Shown one piece after another: positions 15,146 through 22,711 of a stretch of 22,891 nt of DNA. Position 1 is the stretch's first letter; every line of letters starts with the position of its first letter. Source of the stretch: a virus. The notes under the pieces were generated by a model, which saw nothing but the letters and a program-made list of their open reading frames with translations, was not told where the DNA came from and searched no databases. The stretch is taken from IMG/VR virus record IMGVR_UViG_3300036770_004246, positions 1 to 22,891 of that record; one strand, written 5' to 3'. The position numbers and the translations under genes were made by a program.

Positions 15146-16420
15146 TTATTTCAATCCGCCCATGGTTCTACTGGCGACAGTAAATCCACCTCCGCTGGGA
15201 GTGGGGCCACCCACTGCTGCCCAACTACTGGCACCAATTTGCACTGGACTACTACGATTTGTTCTATTGTTGTGGCCCAATTCTCCACTGATATTAAGCC
15301 CCCAACTCCATAATGTACCATCTGATCTTTTGGCAAAACTGGTCTGCTCGCCAGCAGCTAATGCCACCCAATTGCTGCTGCCAACTTGAACTGGACTGGA
15401 TCTCGAAATTCGAGTATTATCGCCCACTTGGCCGTATGTATTGAGTCCCCAAGAAAATAAAATACCATCCGACCGTATGGCCATGGCATTATTTTGTCCG
15501 CCAGTGACTACTGTCCATGTACTGGAACCAATTTGCACCGGACTGGATTTGTTGACAGTGGTTCCATCACCTAATCGACCTTCGATATTGGTGCCCCAGG
15601 CAAATAAATTTCCTCCAGATCTAATGGCATAAGATGAATTGAAACCAACAGCAATTGCAGTCCAACTACTGGCACCAATTTGTACCGGACTGGATCTGTT
15701 GACTGTATCTGCACCGTTGCCAGAAGCACCCCAAGCAAAAAGAGATCCGCCCGATCTTAAAGCTATAGTATGTGCGCCAGCAGTTGAAACAGCCACCCAA
15801 CTACTTGATCCTATTTGAACTGGGCTAGATTTATTGACTGTGGTTCCGTCGCCTAACCGACCGACTGCTCCTGCGCCCCAAGTAAATAATTTGTAATCAC
15901 TACGTATGGCAGCACTGCCGTTACTGCCTGCAGCAACTGCAATCCAACTGCTGCTGCCGATTTGAACAGGACTGGATTTTGATATAACAGTGCCATCGCC
16001 CAATTGCCCTTGACCATTTAATCCCCATGAGAACAATTTATTGTCACTGCGTATAGCCAGCATATAATCGGTGCCCGCAGCCACCGCAATCCAGCTGCTA
16101 CTGCCTATTTGTACAGGACTAGATCTATTGTTTATTTGGCCATTGCCTAATGCACCATTTTGACCAATGCCCCACGTAAATAAAAAATAACCAGTGGACA
16201 CAGAACCCAATGCAGCAAACAATGTGCCTATGTCAGTGCCATTGGCACGAAAACTGGTGGTCCCGTAGGGAGTTCCTCCATTGGTAACACTATAATAGTA
16301 ATTGGATATATCTGTTCCATTGGCACGAAAACTGACATCGGCACGTTTTGACGATGCACCGATTGGTTCAAATAAACTGTCGAGATCTGTTCCGTTGACT
16401 CTGAAACTGGTAGTGGGCAT
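15146..16420 (-). CDS. RCC1-type beta-propeller tail fibre / receptor-binding protein
   Basis: This 424-residue protein is mostly seven RCC1-like repeats (residues about 78-405), each of the form LFxWGxNxxGxLGDGT, then SSPVQIGSSSW, then VAAG and AIRSD. Seven repeats would close one seven-bladed propeller. The fourth repeat lacks the LGDGT part. The N-terminus has three copies of SFRxNGTDIxxLF about 26 residues apart, likely the virion-attachment part. The C-terminus is glycine-rich and ends TVASRTMGGLK. Position after a fibre and an assembly chaperone-like gene supports a receptor-binding role. It starts at ATG 16420, eight bases after the chaperone gene, without a clear ribosome site, so coupled translation is likely. 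RCC1 repeats occur in other phage tail proteins. Confidence 0.83.
   Translation of the reverse strand: MPTTSFRVNGTDLDSLFEPIGASSKRADVSFRANGTDISNYYYSVTNGGTPYGTTSFRANGTDIGTLFAALGSVSTGYFLFTWGIGQNGALGNGQINNRSSPVQIGSSSWIAVAAGTDYMLAIRSDNKLFSWGLNGQGQLGDGTVISKSSPVQIGSSSWIAVAAGSNGSAAIRSDYKLFTWGAGAVGRLGDGTTVNKSSPVQIGSSSWVAVSTAGAHTIALRSGGSLFAWGASGNGADTVNRSSPVQIGASSWTAIAVGFNSSYAIRSGGNLFAWGTNIEGRLGDGTTVNKSSPVQIGSSTWTVVTGGQNNAMAIRSDGILFSWGLNTYGQVGDNTRISRSSPVQVGSSNWVALAAGEQTSFAKRSDGTLWSWGLNISGELGHNNRTNRSSPVQIGASSWAAVGGPTPSGGGFTVASRTMGGLK
15206..16189 (-). repeat. Seven tandem RCC1 repeats of about 150 bases
   Basis: The coding repeats each contain a segment for SSPVQ(I/V)G(S/A)S that is closely similar at the DNA level. 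Two copies (around 15545-15585 and 15825-15865) are nearly the same across about 35 bases. Such repeats allow recombination that adds, removes or shuffles propeller blades. Confidence 0.8.
16239..16334 (-). repeat. Direct repeat coding for the N-terminal SFRxNGTD motif
   Basis: The 18-base plus-strand string CCATTGGCACGAAAACTG occurs at 16239-16256 and 16317-16334, 78 bases (26 codons) apart. A third, diverged copy is near 16391-16408. They encode the triplicated motif at the start of the RCC1 fibre. Confidence 0.85.
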
Positions 16421-16428
16421 GACTTAAA

Positions 16429-16905
16429 TCAATAGGTAGGCCAAACGATATTTTCAAGATCTGGCTGTGATGTAATATCTGCCAGTGCTTGCATATACTG
16501 ATCCATATCGGCCAATGAATCTGTTGTGGGTAAACCGAGCCTGACCTGCCGATCATATCTTACATAACGCCACTCAAAATCTGCCATTAACTGATCACGC
16601 TGACTACGAATTTGTGCCAGCAATTCCTCTTGACTAGGAGGTTCAGGTTCAGGATGCGGAGTTATTTCTCTGTGTTCAATTACTTGATTGTCTACTACAG
16701 TATATGTAGGGAAATCACTCATTCGATGTGTGGCTGGATCATAAGGTGTTGTGTCTCTGACAATTTTTACAAATCCATTTTGATTCATAAATTCTTCATT
16801 GTCTCGACATTGAACATCAAAGTTTACGATTCCGTTCCAAAATTTGGGGATGAGATCGTAGACTCCGCGGACTTGTCCATCTTCTAAATTAGCATACACT
16901 GTCAT
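16429..16905 (-). CDS. Tail fibre assembly chaperone-like protein
   Basis: The 158-residue protein ends with the pattern of phage tail assembly chaperone proteins: LLAQIRSQRDQLMADFEWRY, then a short linker with RLGLPTTDSL, then YMQALADITSQPD and a final WPTY. The N-terminal 85 residues (MTVYANLEDGQVRGVYDLIP) are a small separate domain. Proteins of this type help fold or attach a neighbouring fibre. It sits between the two fibre genes, so either could be the client. AAGGA eight bases before ATG 16905 supports the start, and the gene overlaps the end of the S74 fibre gene by 17 bases. A structural baseplate or fibre-hinge role is an alternative. Confidence 0.7.
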   Translation of the reverse strand: MTVYANLEDGQVRGVYDLIPKFWNGIVNFDVQCRDNEEFMNQNGFVKIVRDTTPYDPATHRMSDFPTYTVVDNQVIEHREITPHPEPEPPSQEELLAQIRSQRDQLMADFEWRYVRYDRQVRLGLPTTDSLADMDQYMQALADITSQPDLENIVWPTY

Positions 16906-17557
16906 TGTTGTTTCCTTTTATACATTGATATAGATCATTAATTTGCTGTTGTTGTTGTTTAATAGCTTCTATCAATAGACCTATGATACTGTCATAGGTC
17001 ACTGATTTTATTCCGTTTTCATTGGTATTTACTATTTCGGGCACAATTTGTTCAATTTCTTGTGCGATTACACCTATGGATTTATTTCCGTTGTCGGCCC
17101 AATTGAAACTGACTCCACGTAGCTTTAATACTGTATTAAGAGAGTTTTCCAATGTTTTTATATTTGTTTTACTGTTAATATCCGATAGTGTATTAAAAAT
17201 TGTGGCATTTAATGTGCCAGTGCTGGGATTAAAATATAATTTTGTAGTAGTTACTTCTGCTGTTTGATTACTACCAGCAGCAGCCACAAAAACTGGATAG
17301 TGATTGGCATTCGTAGAAGCATCATTTGTGGCATTGATAATAGTCGATGGACCGGATGGTCCTTGTGGGCCTTGAGGACCTTGTGAACCCGAGCCACTGG
17401 GTCCTTGTGGACCTTGCTCGCCCTGTGGACCCTGAGGACCTTGCTCACCTGCACCACTAGGGCCTTGTGGCCCTAAATCACCCTGAGGACCTTGCGGTCC
17501 TTGTGGGCCCGGTGGTAATGCGGATTGTAATAGAGTTTGAACACTAATAATAGTCAT
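16889..17557 (-). CDS. Collagen-like tail fibre with S74 intramolecular chaperone domain
   Basis: In this 222-residue protein residues 17-70 are Gly-Pro-Gln-type collagen triplets, broken by GAGEQ and GSGSQ. Residues 72-124 form a short linker of the kind seen in aquatic phage fibres (NHYPVFVAAAG, LYFNPSTGTLNAT). The S74 domain starts at S125: SDINSKTNIK, with S125 and K130 as the expected self-cleavage pair, then VSFNWADNGNKSIGVIAQEI and a C-terminal helix of Gln/Glu residues. S74 domains trimerise fibres and then cut themselves off. Mature protein would thus end near residue 124. Two AATAAATA late-type elements lie just upstream. The first codons (MTIISVQTLL) would anchor the fibre. Confidence 0.88.
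   Translation of the reverse strand: MTIISVQTLLQSALPPGPQGPQGPQGDLGPQGPSGAGEQGPQGPQGEQGPQGPSGSGSQGPQGPQGPSGPSTIINATNDASTNANHYPVFVAAAGSNQTAEVTTTKLYFNPSTGTLNATIFNTLSDINSKTNIKTLENSLNTVLKLRGVSFNWADNGNKSIGVIAQEIEQIVPEIVNTNENGIKSVTYDSIIGLLIEAIKQQQQQINDLYQCIKGNNNDSVC
17348..17509 (-). repeat. Collagen-triplet coding repeat
   Basis: About 18 Gly-x-y codons, mostly GGxCCxCAG, give short direct repeats such as GGACCTTG and its variants on the plus strand. They encode residues 17-70 of the S74 fibre and can expand or contract by slippage. Confidence 0.8.
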
Positions 17558-17563
17558 ATATAC

Positions 17564-17575
17564 TATTTATTTATT
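17564..17575 (-). promoter_or_regulatory. Late-type promoter(s) for the fibre cassette
   Basis: The minus strand contains two overlapping AATAAATA elements (17564-17571 and 17568-17575), each 7/8 to TATAAATA. Predicted starts near 17558 and 17562 leave a leader of 0-5 bases before ATG 17557. It lies in the 21-base gap after hldD. Confidence 0.5.
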
Positions 17576-17578
17576 TTT

Positions 17579-18379
17579 TTAATTTTCTGTATAGCGACTA
17601 TTTTTCAGTGTTTTATTAAGTTTAGTTAAATCAGCACAAGTATAAACTTGATATTGAGATCGAATGGATTCGGGCATTTCTACATATTCGATTCGAGCAC
17701 CAGTGTCTTTGGCAACTTCGTCGGCGATAGATTGAAAATTACGTGTATTCCCGGTTCCTACATTCCATATACCAGAATCGTCGATATTTAAAAATTTTTC
17801 GTGTATATCGCATACTTGTTCCACGGACACAAAATCTCGATGATAATGATGACTACCATAAAAAAGTTTAATCACTCCAGTGGTAATTGCCTGTTGACGA
17901 AATTTGTGAAATGGACTAGCTTGATCATGTTTGTGATCTTCGTGAGGTCCGTATACATTGAAATATCTAAAACCTTGAATTCGAATATTGAGATTTTTTT
18001 GAGTTAAAAGTTTGGTCACATCTCGATCAAATAAGTATTTGCTCCAAGCATAAGGGCTACGTGGATCAACATGTCCATCTTCTCGAAATTCACGACTTAA
18101 CCCATAGACACTGGCGCTGCTACTATACTGTAAATTTACATTGTATTTTAGACATCGGTCGAGAATCCAATGACTAAAATCATAATTTTGTGACATGATT
18201 TTTTCAACATCACGTTCTATGGTACTGGTAATTGCACCTAAATGTATAACCCATTGATATTTGGCAATATCAGGCAATCGGTCACCCCATTCAAAATATT
18301 CCAAAGTATGGTCTAGACTTAGATATTGAATTAGATTTTGTCCAATAAATCCCCTGGACCCAGTCACAAGAATTTTCAT
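17579..18379 (-). CDS. hldD: ADP-glycero-manno-heptose 6-epimerase (HldD-like)
   Basis: This 266-residue epimerase has the NADP loop GSRGFIG (7-13), HLGAITSTIERDVEKIMSQN near 46-65, SSSASVYG, Y110-x3-K114 and NVYGPHEDHKHDQASPFHKF near 141-160. The ExHK...AS segment is distinctive for HldD, and K150 would be its second catalytic residue. HldD converts ADP-D-glycero-D-manno-heptose to the L-glycero form used for LPS core. Two further genes of the same pathway (heptose kinase and adenylyltransferase) lie just upstream. E. coli HldD is about 310 aa, so this is somewhat short. AGGA lies ahead of ATG 18379. A general NDP-sugar epimerase is the alternative, but the motifs favour HldD. Confidence 0.85.
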   Translation of the reverse strand: MKILVTGSRGFIGQNLIQYLSLDHTLEYFEWGDRLPDIAKYQWVIHLGAITSTIERDVEKIMSQNYDFSHWILDRCLKYNVNLQYSSSASVYGLSREFREDGHVDPRSPYAWSKYLFDRDVTKLLTQKNLNIRIQGFRYFNVYGPHEDHKHDQASPFHKFRQQAITTGVIKLFYGSHHYHRDFVSVEQVCDIHEKFLNIDDSGIWNVGTGNTRNFQSIADEVAKDTGARIEYVEMPESIRSQYQVYTCADLTKLNKTLKNSRYTEN

Positions 18380-18392
18380 AATTTATTTGTTC

Positions 18393-18758
18393 CTAAGTGT
18401 TACGTTGGCTATCGCCTGGTGATATACGATAATTATCGGCTATACTGTCAGGTGTGCTGACTTCGATTATAGTTCCTGCATCTATACAAAATAGTTGGTG
18501 AGGTTGTAATGGTGGATTATGCCATATATCACCTGGTGTTAATTCTTTGGTATACACTGCAGAATCTTTGGTATCAATATATTTTACTAAAAATTTACCC
18601 GATAATATATACCAAGTTTCGTCCTTGGTTTGGTGAAAATGCATACTGCATTTTGTATCTGTGCGAAAATTCAATAATTTTCCACAATAAAGATCGTTGG
18701 TTGCCCATATTAATTCATTGCCCCAACCCTTGGATTGATGCCCTGTTAATCTTTCCAT
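18393..18758 (-). CDS. Cupin-fold protein (mannose-6-P isomerase type II-like)
   Basis: The 121-residue single cupin has a complete metal site: H40-x-H42 and E47 in MHFHQTKDETWYILSG, and H87 in LQPHQLF. The start GWGNELIWATNDLYCGKLL and the block ELTPGDIWHNPP resemble the cupin half of type II phosphomannose isomerases and small cupins of sugar loci. An isomerase step on a sugar phosphate feeding the heptose or mannose pathways is possible, but no substrate can be assigned. GAGG before ATG 18758 lies within the end of the heptose kinase gene, which it overlaps by 13 bases. hldD follows after 13 bases. Confidence 0.75.
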   Translation of the reverse strand: MERLTGHQSKGWGNELIWATNDLYCGKLLNFRTDTKCSMHFHQTKDETWYILSGKFLVKYIDTKDSAVYTKELTPGDIWHNPPLQPHQLFCIDAGTIIEVSTPDSIADNYRISPGDSQRNT

Positions 18759-19510
18759 AATATTTCCTCGATGGTGGGTGCATACACACCCACATGGTTG
18801 ACTGTGCAGCTGGCAGCACGTATTGCTATTTTAATAGCCTCTTCGATATTGTGATAAATGAGATAAAAATAACACAATGATGCCAAAAAAGTATCACCTG
18901 CACCACAAACATCGGTAATTTCTATTTTCGGTGCTGGAAATAATCTATCTCGAAATCGTGCCCCTTGACTGCCTTCAGTGACCACGATATTATCACAATA
19001 CGAAATTGCTTGTTGATATTCGTGTTTATTAATTTTAACAAATGCGCCTTGAAATCTTTTGAGATCGGTTTTTTTTGTATCAACAAAAACCGGTTTTCCC
19101 AAACTGATTATTTTTTCTATTAATTCGTAGGACACTGATCCTTTGTTGTAGTCCGAAATCACAAATGCATCTGCGGTGAAATCAAATTCAGTATCGATAT
19201 CAATAGATTCTGACAATACATCTCGATCAATACGCATTATATGTTGTTTTGATCGTTGATCAATCATGCGTATTTTGGTAGAAGGTTTTCCAAAATATTT
19301 GACAACTTCAACACCTAATTTTTCTAAATTATGTGCTACATTGTCGGCCATACCTCGTTTGACTTCGATTCGGTCTGTGACAAATATCGGAACCGGCGCC
19401 TCGGGACTGATTCGATCGATATACCCATAATGATATTCATCTAGACAGATATCGCCTATCAAGATAATTTTCAATGATTTTTGTAGTTGATTCATTGTGT
19501 ATTCTGTCAT
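18746..19510 (-). CDS. hldA: Heptose-7-phosphate kinase (HldE/RfaE domain I-like), PfkB family
   Basis: The 254-residue protein has the HldE start KIILIGDICLDEYHYGYIDR directly followed by ISPEAPVPIF, a diagnostic run, then RGMADNVAHNLEKLG (N57 kept) and the PfkB end motif TDVCGAGDTFLASL with catalytic D206. The enzyme phosphorylates heptose-7-phosphate at C1. Bacterial HldE is usually a kinase fused to an adenylyltransferase; here the two are separate and in reverse order. It is about 60 residues shorter than a normal kinase domain, mainly in the middle. The start (ATG 19510, or 19495) lies inside the adenylyltransferase gene, giving a 59-74-base overlap in another frame. No ribosome site is seen, so coupling is likely. 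Confidence 0.85.
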   Translation of the reverse strand: MTEYTMNQLQKSLKIILIGDICLDEYHYGYIDRISPEAPVPIFVTDRIEVKRGMADNVAHNLEKLGVEVVKYFGKPSTKIRMIDQRSKQHIMRIDRDVLSESIDIDTEFDFTADAFVISDYNKGSVSYELIEKIISLGKPVFVDTKKTDLKRFQGAFVKINKHEYQQAISYCDNIVVTEGSQGARFRDRLFPAPKIEITDVCGAGDTFLASLCYFYLIYHNIEEAIKIAIRAASCTVNHVGVYAPTIEEILWKD

Positions 19511-19850
19511 AAAAAACTAGAGATTTACTGTATTCGGCTCCGATGACTTTTTTATTTCGCCAATCACTGCCCACTACCATGACATCTGGCAAGTAGTTTT
19601 GCACAATATCTATCAATTCTTGATCACTGTGAAAAATTTCAACTCGATCAACTGATTTAAGATTTTGCAAAACAATAGATCTAGTGGCCTGATTATTGAT
19701 GGGGCGATCTGTTCCTTTGCTTTCACGAACTCTACTGTCAGCATCAATAGCCACTAACAGGTAATCCCCCAAACTTCGTGCATGATTCAGCAGTGAAATA
19801 TGCCCCACATGTAAAATATCAAAACAACCATTGACAAATATTTTAATCAT
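19437..19850 (-). CDS. hldC: Heptose-1-phosphate adenylyltransferase (HldE/RfaE domain II-like)
   Basis: The 137-residue nucleotidyltransferase starts MIKIFVNGCFDILHVGHISL, with the HxGH motif at H14 and H17. It continues LNHARSLGDYLLVAID, a DRPINNQATRSIVLQNLKSV block and VVGSDWRNK, and ends with the family signature ESTTKII. It would join AMP from ATP to heptose-1-phosphate. I start at ATG 19850, which overlaps the stop of the preceding gene by eight bases; an ATG five codons earlier is possible. The 3' end overlaps the kinase gene by 59-74 bases in a different frame, and both frames are conserved-looking there. With the kinase and HldD it forms three steps of ADP-heptose synthesis. A glycerol-phosphate cytidylyltransferase is less likely. 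Confidence 0.85.
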   Translation of the reverse strand: MIKIFVNGCFDILHVGHISLLNHARSLGDYLLVAIDADSRVRESKGTDRPINNQATRSIVLQNLKSVDRVEIFHSDQELIDIVQNYLPDVMVVGSDWRNKKVIGAEYSKSLVFYDRIHNESTTKIIENYLDRRYLSR

Positions 19851-20637
19851 AGATTTCAATATCATCCCATAAAACTCGCCAATCTACATAAGGGTCAGGT
19901 GTGACTTGTATATGATGACTAAGTGTATTAATTGGTGTTAACCCCAATACTGATCGTTTGGTGAACATGTAGTTCAGTGATTTGTTTTCTAAATTGTTTT
20001 TTTCTTTTAAGGGAATCAATTTAAAAAATTCTTCATATAAATCCCAATGCTGACAAAATTGCCAGTGACTGGTCAAAAACGAGCAACTGGTATCATAGAT
20101 CTGTATCCAGTATCCTTTTGTACCTAACTCTAAACATCTCGGTGTTGATCGATATCTATAATCATTATACCAATAGGTCACATCGTTATATGGTTGCATA
20201 ATTGCATGACTTTGTGTTTTATAGTAGACATTATAAAACACATTGAGAGATTCATAAATCGCTGTTTTATCAAAAAGATAATCGTCTTGAATTTGAAAAA
20301 CAAAATCTCGACCATGGTCGGTTAACCATTGATAACATTGTCTAATACTGTGTGTTATACCAGTTCTTGGACTCAATGATTCCAATGTAATTTTTATACA
20401 GTCATTGTTGGCAAATTTATCTAACCATGACCGTAAATCATCAGATATATTGTCATAGATTATATGAACAAAATGTTCGGTGGATTTGTCACCAGTTGCC
20501 TGGCAATAAACAATGGCATTCAATAATGATTGTAATGATTTTTTACTGAGTAAAGTTCTGTCATTGCCGCAAAATCTTGTGTTATTTTGATAAGATGCAG
20601 TATCACAGACTTGAACTGCATAGTGAATTTGTATCAT
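19843..20637 (-). CDS. Putative glycosyltransferase, GT-A type
   Basis: This 264-residue protein has no strong family match that I recognise. Support for a GT-A enzyme is an N-terminal strand (MIQIHYAVQVCDTASY), a central Phe-Gln-Ile-Gln-Asp-Asp-Tyr-Leu-Phe segment with D118-D119 as a possible metal-binding DxD-like site, and an overall layout like GT2-type enzymes. The aromatic, polar C-terminal half (WIQIYDTSCSF, FCQHWDLYEEFF) could bind the acceptor. It has no membrane segment. It overlaps the methyltransferase gene by four bases (ATGA) and the adenylyltransferase by eight, so it is part of the same transcript. Donor and acceptor are unknown. Confidence 0.6.
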   Translation of the reverse strand: MIQIHYAVQVCDTASYQNNTRFCGNDRTLLSKKSLQSLLNAIVYCQATGDKSTEHFVHIIYDNISDDLRSWLDKFANNDCIKITLESLSPRTGITHSIRQCYQWLTDHGRDFVFQIQDDYLFDKTAIYESLNVFYNVYYKTQSHAIMQPYNDVTYWYNDYRYRSTPRCLELGTKGYWIQIYDTSCSFLTSHWQFCQHWDLYEEFFKLIPLKEKNNLENKSLNYMFTKRSVLGLTPINTLSHHIQVTPDPYVDWRVLWDDIEIYD

Positions 20638-21242
20638 GACATTTTATCAATTAACCCTTGACATCGTCCTGGTTTATGCACGCGGATAAAAATGTTTATA
20701 GTTTCGCAGACATTGGCCAGTGTATTGAGATTAATATTTAATTGTTGAGCACCGATCATACCTTGTTGTTGTTGCTCTTTCCAGTAATTAATTATGTTAT
20801 AAGATACATCATAGACTTCTAAATCGACACTATGATAGATACCAAAAGTGCTTTCGCTGAGTTTTCGTTCAATGGTATCAAAATTTATTTTTTGATCGAA
20901 CATTTGAAATGTTTTGGCACTGAGAGGTCTAACATGTGTATAATCGTCCCAAAATAAATCACAGCGGTGATGCGGGACACAGATAAACCACTCGGCTTGG
21001 TCTGCACTGACACGATACATTTCTTTGATGATCTGTGTGAATACCCTCGGTGATTGTCCTAGGTGTTCTAGTATATTATCAGCTGTGATTTTTTTAAAGA
21101 AATCGTCAGGCCAAGGCCAAGGGGTAATTTCCAGATCAACAACTTGATCAGGATTGGCACGTGGTTCTATGTCTACATTCCAGTGGTCATATAATTTTTT
21201 ATATCCACATCCGAGATTTAATTTATTGGATTCTGGTGTCAT
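20634..21242 (-). CDS. SAM-dependent methyltransferase (class I)
   Basis: The 202-residue protein starts NKLNLGCGYKKLYDHWNVDI, the SAM-binding motif I (G11-C-G13) with an acidic residue after the next strand. ADNILEHL in the middle fits motif III of the type-11 methyltransferase group, and EMYRVSADQAEWFICVPHH follows. Such enzymes beside glycosyltransferases usually methylate a sugar and often cap a glycan chain, but the target here is unknown. The start shares one base with the preceding stop (TAATG), and its end overlaps the next gene as ATGA. It is somewhat short for the family but appears complete. Confidence 0.8.
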   Translation of the reverse strand: MTPESNKLNLGCGYKKLYDHWNVDIEPRANPDQVVDLEITPWPWPDDFFKKITADNILEHLGQSPRVFTQIIKEMYRVSADQAEWFICVPHHRCDLFWDDYTHVRPLSAKTFQMFDQKINFDTIERKLSESTFGIYHSVDLEVYDVSYNIINYWKEQQQQGMIGAQQLNINLNTLANVCETINIFIRVHKPGRCQGLIDKMS

Positions 21243-21919
21243 TATTTTTTCCTGGTTTTAATTATAGTTTCACCCGGTTGGTCATAGGCATATATTCCAG
21301 TTTGAATGATAGCCACATCATCAGCACGAATCATGACATCAGCACTTTCATATATTCCTCTTTCTAATACATTGACAAATAGTTTTCTTGCTGCCGGAGG
21401 ATCGATGGCATAAGCATGTGCTCGATGTATAAAATTCCAATTACGGTTTATGGCACTGAATCCAGGAATAATGCCCTTGGGTAAATGAGAATTATTCATA
21501 TTGTCCTGTGAACCCAAATACACAATACCATTATAAATTTCATGATGAGTATAGGGTTTAATCATGATAGCATCATGTTCTAGAATCACAATAGGGCGGT
21601 CTTGTTCCATACATTTGACCCATAAACTAATGTGACTGAGACTACATGCAATCTCTGCTAGACTTTGATAATGATCAGTGACTTTGAGCCAGCGATACCA
21701 ACTTTGTTTTCTTATATGATCCGGTATTATTAAATCTGTGCCAGTTCCATCAAATCCTGGCCATAATTCACAAGGATATTTGATATTTTGGCAACTAGTT
21801 CGACACCGATCAGCCAGCTTTTCAGAGACAGAATTGCCTGGTACATAAATTATGTATGCGCAGTCTATGTCAGTGTTGTATTGCTGATATAGAAAATTGC
21901 TGTTATTAGATCCAAGCAT
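21242..21919 (-). CDS. Glycosyltransferase, GT25-like (LPS/LOS type)
   Basis: This 225-residue protein has CAYIIYVPGNSVSEKLADR near 20-38 and AEIACSLSHISLWVKCME near 88-105, followed by PIVILEHDAIM. GT25 enzymes, which include LOS galactosyltransferases, show the same GxxxSH...W and LExD layout (the acidic pair here is E114 and D116). The C-terminal part has a Tyr-Ala-Ile-Asp-Pro-Pro-Ala-Ala step, also seen in the family. I start at ATG 21919, inside the sulfotransferase 3' end (14-base overlap); the longer open frame lacks an ATG. The methyltransferase gene follows with a one-base overlap. The sugar transferred is unknown. Confidence 0.7.
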   Translation of the reverse strand: MLGSNNSNFLYQQYNTDIDCAYIIYVPGNSVSEKLADRCRTSCQNIKYPCELWPGFDGTGTDLIIPDHIRKQSWYRWLKVTDHYQSLAEIACSLSHISLWVKCMEQDRPIVILEHDAIMIKPYTHHEIYNGIVYLGSQDNMNNSHLPKGIIPGFSAINRNWNFIHRAHAYAIDPPAARKLFVNVLERGIYESADVMIRADDVAIIQTGIYAYDQPGETIIKTRKK

Positions 21920-22673
21920 TCCAGAAAATTTCTCTATTATATTGTTCGAATAACTCAAGTCCCAGATACTCAACACAATTCACTGTGATTTTTTCTATAG
22001 ATGATATTTTATCATCCCCAGTTAATATATCTTGTTGAGAGATATTTTCAAAATCATGATTGTATTTAGGCAATTCCAAAAAATCATAGATACGCTGTGT
22101 TTGATTGCGTGGGCTATTACAAAATCTATTATAGTCAACAAACAACATTCTGTCAAGATAACCCATCACTATGGCATCTTTGATGTTTCTATGTGTGACA
22201 CCCAGTATCCCGTCAGGGCCAGCATAATGAAAAGCTCTGGCAGCTACACTGGTATGTTCTCTCAAAATTTGATCTGCTGCTGTGGTGATCATGGGATTTT
22301 GTTTTCTAAATTTTTCAAAACTGGTCAATATTTCTGCCGGGTTTCTCACGCAGACCACAATTTTAATTGGTCTTTGTAATACTGTTTCTAAACTCAGTAT
22401 TTGGGAAATCCATTGAATATTATTGTCTAAGACAATGGGACAAGAAATATCGTGATAGTAACCCTGCAATATCCCAGATAAAACACCAATTTTTTGTTGT
22501 ATTTTTTGTGTATAAGAAGTTTGAAACTTGTTCCAAGCAATATTCACATTATTAAATACATTGACCAAATTACTGTTATATTCGTAATGGATATCGGGAT
22601 TTTGTTTTAAAATATCGCAGATTAGCCCAGATCCTGCTCGTGGTAGCCCTGAAATAAAGTGTAGTGTTTTCAT
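21906..22673 (-). CDS. Sulfotransferase-like protein
   Basis: The 255-residue protein starts MKTLHFISGLPRAGSGLICD. GLPRAGSG at 9-16 is the 5'-phosphosulfate loop of PAPS-dependent sulfotransferases. The 3'-phosphate motif follows as KIVVCVRNPAEILTSFEKF, with R110. The C-terminal RIYDFLELPKYNHDFENI fits the late part of the family. These enzymes move sulfate from PAPS to a sugar or other hydroxyl. In this island a glycan is the natural acceptor. PAPS would come from the host. A late-type AATAAATA lies 22 bases before ATG 22673, with no clear ribosome site. A related P-loop protein without sulfotransferase activity is the main alternative. Confidence 0.78.
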   Translation of the reverse strand: MKTLHFISGLPRAGSGLICDILKQNPDIHYEYNSNLVNVFNNVNIAWNKFQTSYTQKIQQKIGVLSGILQGYYHDISCPIVLDNNIQWISQILSLETVLQRPIKIVVCVRNPAEILTSFEKFRKQNPMITTAADQILREHTSVAARAFHYAGPDGILGVTHRNIKDAIVMGYLDRMLFVDYNRFCNSPRNQTQRIYDFLELPKYNHDFENISQQDILTGDDKISSIEKITVNCVEYLGLELFEQYNREIFWNAWI

Positions 22674-22694
22674 ATTAAACCAAGTTTGGTTGAA

Positions 22695-22702
22695 TATTTA
22701 TT
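22695..22702 (-). promoter_or_regulatory. Possible late-type promoter upstream of the sulfotransferase
   Basis: The minus strand reads AATAAATA (7/8). The predicted start near 22689 leaves a 16-base leader. A 14-base palindrome, AACCAAGTTTGGTT (22678-22691), overlaps that start. With one mismatch in an AT-rich gap, the call is weak. Confidence 0.4.
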
Positions 22703-22711
22703 GACAAGAAT

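Noticed and set aside
17348-17509. Regular short repeats that might suggest a CRISPR array or minisatellite
   Set aside because: The period is three codons and encodes Gly-x-y collagen triplets; there are no spacers.
22678-22691. Palindrome AACCAAGTTTGGTT as a transcription terminator
   Set aside because: The arms are only six bases with a two-base loop and no T-run follows on either strand.
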